From ZC4RG30 sp039929265 (GTDB lineage: Bacteria > Pseudomonadota > Gammaproteobacteria > Steroidobacterales > Steroidobacteraceae): 9,210 nt of DNA. The position numbers were made by a program, and so were the translations under genes. Shown one piece after another: positions 7,711-9,210 of this stretch. The stretch spans positions 1-9,210 of the forward strand of contig JBDSRN010000014.1 of assembly GCA_039929265.1 (NCBI GenBank), written 5' to 3'. The notes below the pieces were generated by a model. The model was not told the origin of the DNA and did no database searches. It worked only from the letters and a program-made list of their open reading frames with translations. The first letter of the stretch is position 1, and every line of letters begins with the position of its first letter.

Positions 7711-8873
7711 GCGCGATAGAAGGATGAGATGGAGTCCACCACGTAGCGCAACTGCGCTTCTGTCAGTTCCGGATAGATGGGCAACGCAATCGTCGTTGCG
7801 GCGGCAAGCTCGGACTCGGGCAGGCTGCCCGCGCGATAACCCAGATACGCAAAGCACTCCTGCTGATGCAGTGACAGCGGATAGTAGATCTCGGTGCCGA
7901 CTCCGGCGGTTTTCAGATGCGCCCGCAGTGCATCGCGTTGCTCCACACGAATCACGTACTGGTTGTAGATGTGGCGATGTCCGGGCCGCGCCGGGGGCGT
8001 GATCAACTTCGCGCCAAGACCCGCCGTCGCGAATGCCGAATCGTAGATGGCCGCGTTGTGCTGGCGGGCATCGCTCCACACGTCGAGATGCGGCAGCTTG
8101 ACCGCCAGCACTGCGGCCTGGATTTCGTCGAGGCGAAAATTGCCGCCGATGAAGGCGTGGTAATACTTTGGCTTGCCGCCGTGGACGCGCAGGATGTCGA
8201 GCCGCTCGGCGAGCGCCGTATCATTGGTGACGCACATGCCCGCATCACCGAATGCACCCAGGTTCTTCGTGGGGAAGAACGACAGACAACCGATGTCGCC
8301 AAAACTGCCGGCGCGCCTGCCCGTCGCATCCGCCGCGCCGATCGCCTGCGCGGCGTCTTCGATGATTCGCAGGTTGTATTTTTTTGCGATCGCGCCGAGT
8401 GCGGGCATGTCGGCGAGCTGGCCGTACAGATGCACGGGCATCAGCGCCTTCACCCTCCCCTGGGTGCGCGTGTTTGTCAGCACGCCGTCGCGCAGTTCGC
8501 ACTGTTCGTCGATGAACTTCTGCACCGCGCAGGGCGAGATGTTGAACGACGCAGGCTCGATGTCGCAGAACACAGGTCGCGCGTGCAGGCGCGCGATGGT
8601 GCCCGCCGTGGCGAAAAACGTGTACGCCGGGGCGATGACTTCATCGCCTGGTCCGATGTCGAGCGCCATGAGCGCCACGAGCAGCGCGTCCGTACCGGAC
8701 GACATGCCGATGCCATGCGCGCAATGCGAATACTTTGCCACCGCGGCTTCGAGCTCGCGCACGGCGGGACCGAGGATAAAGTATTGGCTGTCGCAGACCT
8801 TCGCGATGGCCGCGTCGATGTCCGCCTTGAGCGCCTGGTACTGGGGTTTGAGGTCGAGCAGCGGGACTTGCAT
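7707..8873 (-). CDS. DegT/DnrJ/EryC1/StrS-type sugar aminotransferase
   Basis: A 388-residue PLP-dependent enzyme that transfers an amino group, usually from glutamate, to a keto-sugar nucleotide. Seen in order: PLLDLKPQY at the N-terminus, YFILGPAVRELE (31-42), SSGTDALLVAL (58-68, PLP phosphate contact), GDEVIAPAYTFFAT (76-89), PVHLYGQLADM (146-156), EDAAQAIGA (172-180, with D173 contacting the PLP nitrogen), Schiff-base Lys203 in SFFPTKNLGAFGD, and GGNFRLDEIQAA (243-254). Length and motifs are normal, so it should be active. The exact substrate (3-keto or 4-keto sugar) cannot be fixed from sequence alone. I chose ATG 8873 because family similarity begins there. The frame is open upstream to the window edge only because the damaged fcl frame joins it. 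There is no Shine-Dalgarno; a TGn-extended TAGAAT sits 7 nt upstream. The stop overlaps the pgi ATG. Confidence 0.93.
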   Translation of the reverse strand: MQVPLLDLKPQYQALKADIDAAIAKVCDSQYFILGPAVRELEAAVAKYSHCAHGIGMSSGTDALLVALMALDIGPGDEVIAPAYTFFATAGTIARLHARPVFCDIEPASFNISPCAVQKFIDEQCELRDGVLTNTRTQGRVKALMPVHLYGQLADMPALGAIAKKYNLRIIEDAAQAIGAADATGRRAGSFGDIGCLSFFPTKNLGAFGDAGMCVTNDTALAERLDILRVHGGKPKYYHAFIGGNFRLDEIQAAVLAVKLPHLDVWSDARQHNAAIYDSAFATAGLGAKLITPPARPGHRHIYNQYVIRVEQRDALRAHLKTAGVGTEIYYPLSLHQQECFAYLGYRAGSLPESELAAATTIALPIYPELTEAQLRYVVDSISSFYRA

Positions 8874-8880
8874 CGAGCGG

Positions 8881-8889
8881 ATTCTAGCA
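8881..8889 (-). promoter_or_regulatory. Extended -10-like element abutting the aminotransferase start
   Basis: On the minus strand TGCTAGAAT combines a TGn extension with a 5-of-6 -10 hexamer (TAGAAT, 8886-8881), ending exactly 7 nt before the ATG at 8873. No -35 match is visible at the usual distance, which an extended -10 can tolerate. It would start a leaderless transcript at the ATG. It lies inside or just past the 3' end of the damaged fcl gene. Confidence 0.3.
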
Positions 8890-8908
8890 GCAGGCCCCAG
8901 CGGGCATT

Positions 8909-9210
8909 CCAGTCGCGCAGGTGGCCGAGATTCCCGAAGTGCCAGCCGTAGGTCGCGCGGATGCCGGCGTCCAGCGTGACCTCCGCAGTCCAGCCCTGCC
9001 GGGTGAGGCGCGACATCGAGCAGCTCGCGCGGCGTGCCATCCGGCTCGAATCCTATGATGGCTGCAACAATCGCGGCCGCCTCGGCGATCGAGATGTCCT
9101 TGCCCCAGCCGACGTTGACCGGCTCGCCGGACGAATGCCGGCTCATCAGGTGCACACAGGCGTTGTCGAGAACATCCACGTACAGGAACTCGCGGCGTGC
9201 CGGTGCCCCA
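8909..9210 (-). pseudogene. fcl: GDP-L-fucose synthase 3' part, frameshifted
   Basis: The right edge holds the C-terminal third of an SDR-type GDP-4-keto-6-deoxymannose epimerase/reductase, the last step to GDP-L-fucose. Seen from the edge inward: WGTGTPREFLYVD, then PVNVGWGKDISI, then DGTPRELLDV, all Fcl hallmarks. Several features are abnormal. About nine residues usual between the GF(E) and PDGTPR segments are absent (junction near 9044). The homologous frame then switches at about 9008-9014, where GATGTC continues as A-P-H-P instead of the expected S-R-L; the true continuation SRLTRQGWTAEVTLDAGIR lies in another frame. That frame passes the usual Fcl end (around 8909) without a stop. One residue also appears to be missing in GTPREF (usually GTPxREF). 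The catalytic Ser/Tyr/Lys are outside the window. The low end coordinate is my estimate from family length. Sequencing error is the alternative to true decay. Confidence 0.72.

Noticed and set aside
7711..8079. Upstream extension of the pgi frame to 8079
   Set aside because: It overlaps the intact aminotransferase and carries no PGI similarity; the ATG at 7710 gives a normal PGI N-terminus and an ATGA junction.
8379..8385. A7 run on the coding strand inside the aminotransferase (GCA AAA AAA TAC), matching an A AAA AAA slippery heptamer
   Set aside because: It simply encodes Ala-Lys-Lys in a conserved region, I see no stimulatory hairpin directly after it, and no useful alternative-frame product is evident. 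It may be prone to sequencing or replication slippage.
7917..8951. 344-codon open frame on the plus strand
   Set aside because: It lies opposite the aminotransferase, is rich in Arg/His/Asp with no recognisable domain, and is a typical antisense shadow in GC-rich DNA. The same holds for the plus-strand frames at 598-1491, 1641-2381, 5013-5783, 6796-7719 and 8173-8979.
8874..9179. In-frame N-terminal extension of the aminotransferase starting at ATG 9179
   Set aside because: Its first part is recognisably the fcl C-terminus and the remainder is unlike any family; aminotransferase similarity begins at 8873.

Overview
The window is GC-rich, densely packed DNA. All of its genes lie on the minus strand, so transcription runs from high to low coordinates. 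The protein families and codon use suggest a gammaproteobacterium, perhaps near Xanthomonadales, Nevskiales or Steroidobacterales. That placement is a guess from gene content, because no phylogenetic marker is present. The content is a capsule, exopolysaccharide or O-antigen type surface-polysaccharide locus.

Layout in transcription order. (1) 9210-8909: the 3' part of a GDP-L-fucose synthase gene (fcl), which enters from the window edge and looks broken. (2) 8873-7707: a DegT/DnrJ/EryC1/StrS-type PLP sugar aminotransferase. (3) 7710-6112: glucose-6-phosphate isomerase (pgi). (4) 6115-4643: an outer-membrane Wzi-type capsule-assembly protein. (5) 4604-1719: a large periplasmic/outer-membrane polysaccharide export protein with a Poly_export domain and about six SLBB repeats. 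(6) 1719-847: a Wzz-type inner-membrane chain-length/co-polymerase protein without a kinase domain. (7) 722 to the window edge: a transaldolase, almost complete, preceded by a 124-nt gap containing a good sigma70-like promoter.

How they fit together. fcl and the aminotransferase make nucleotide sugars (a deoxyhexose and an amino sugar). Pgi and the transaldolase both act on fructose-6-phosphate, the entry point to GDP-mannose/GDP-fucose and UDP-GlcNAc. Wzz, the SLBB protein and Wzi form the export and surface-attachment path from inner membrane to cell surface. Genes 2-3, 3-4 and 5-6 overlap by 1-4 nt (ATGA, GTGA, TGATG) and lack clear Shine-Dalgarno sequences, which suggests translational coupling. 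The two internal genes that do not overlap a predecessor (aminotransferase and SLBB protein) each have a TANAAT hexamer exactly 7 nt before the ATG.

The most notable observations are the damaged fcl 3' end, whose shifted frame runs without a stop into the aminotransferase; the matched -10-like elements suggesting leaderless internal starts; and transaldolase-type active-site residues in the last gene. I see no RNA genes, mobile elements, CRISPR arrays or long repeats, and no wholly novel system.
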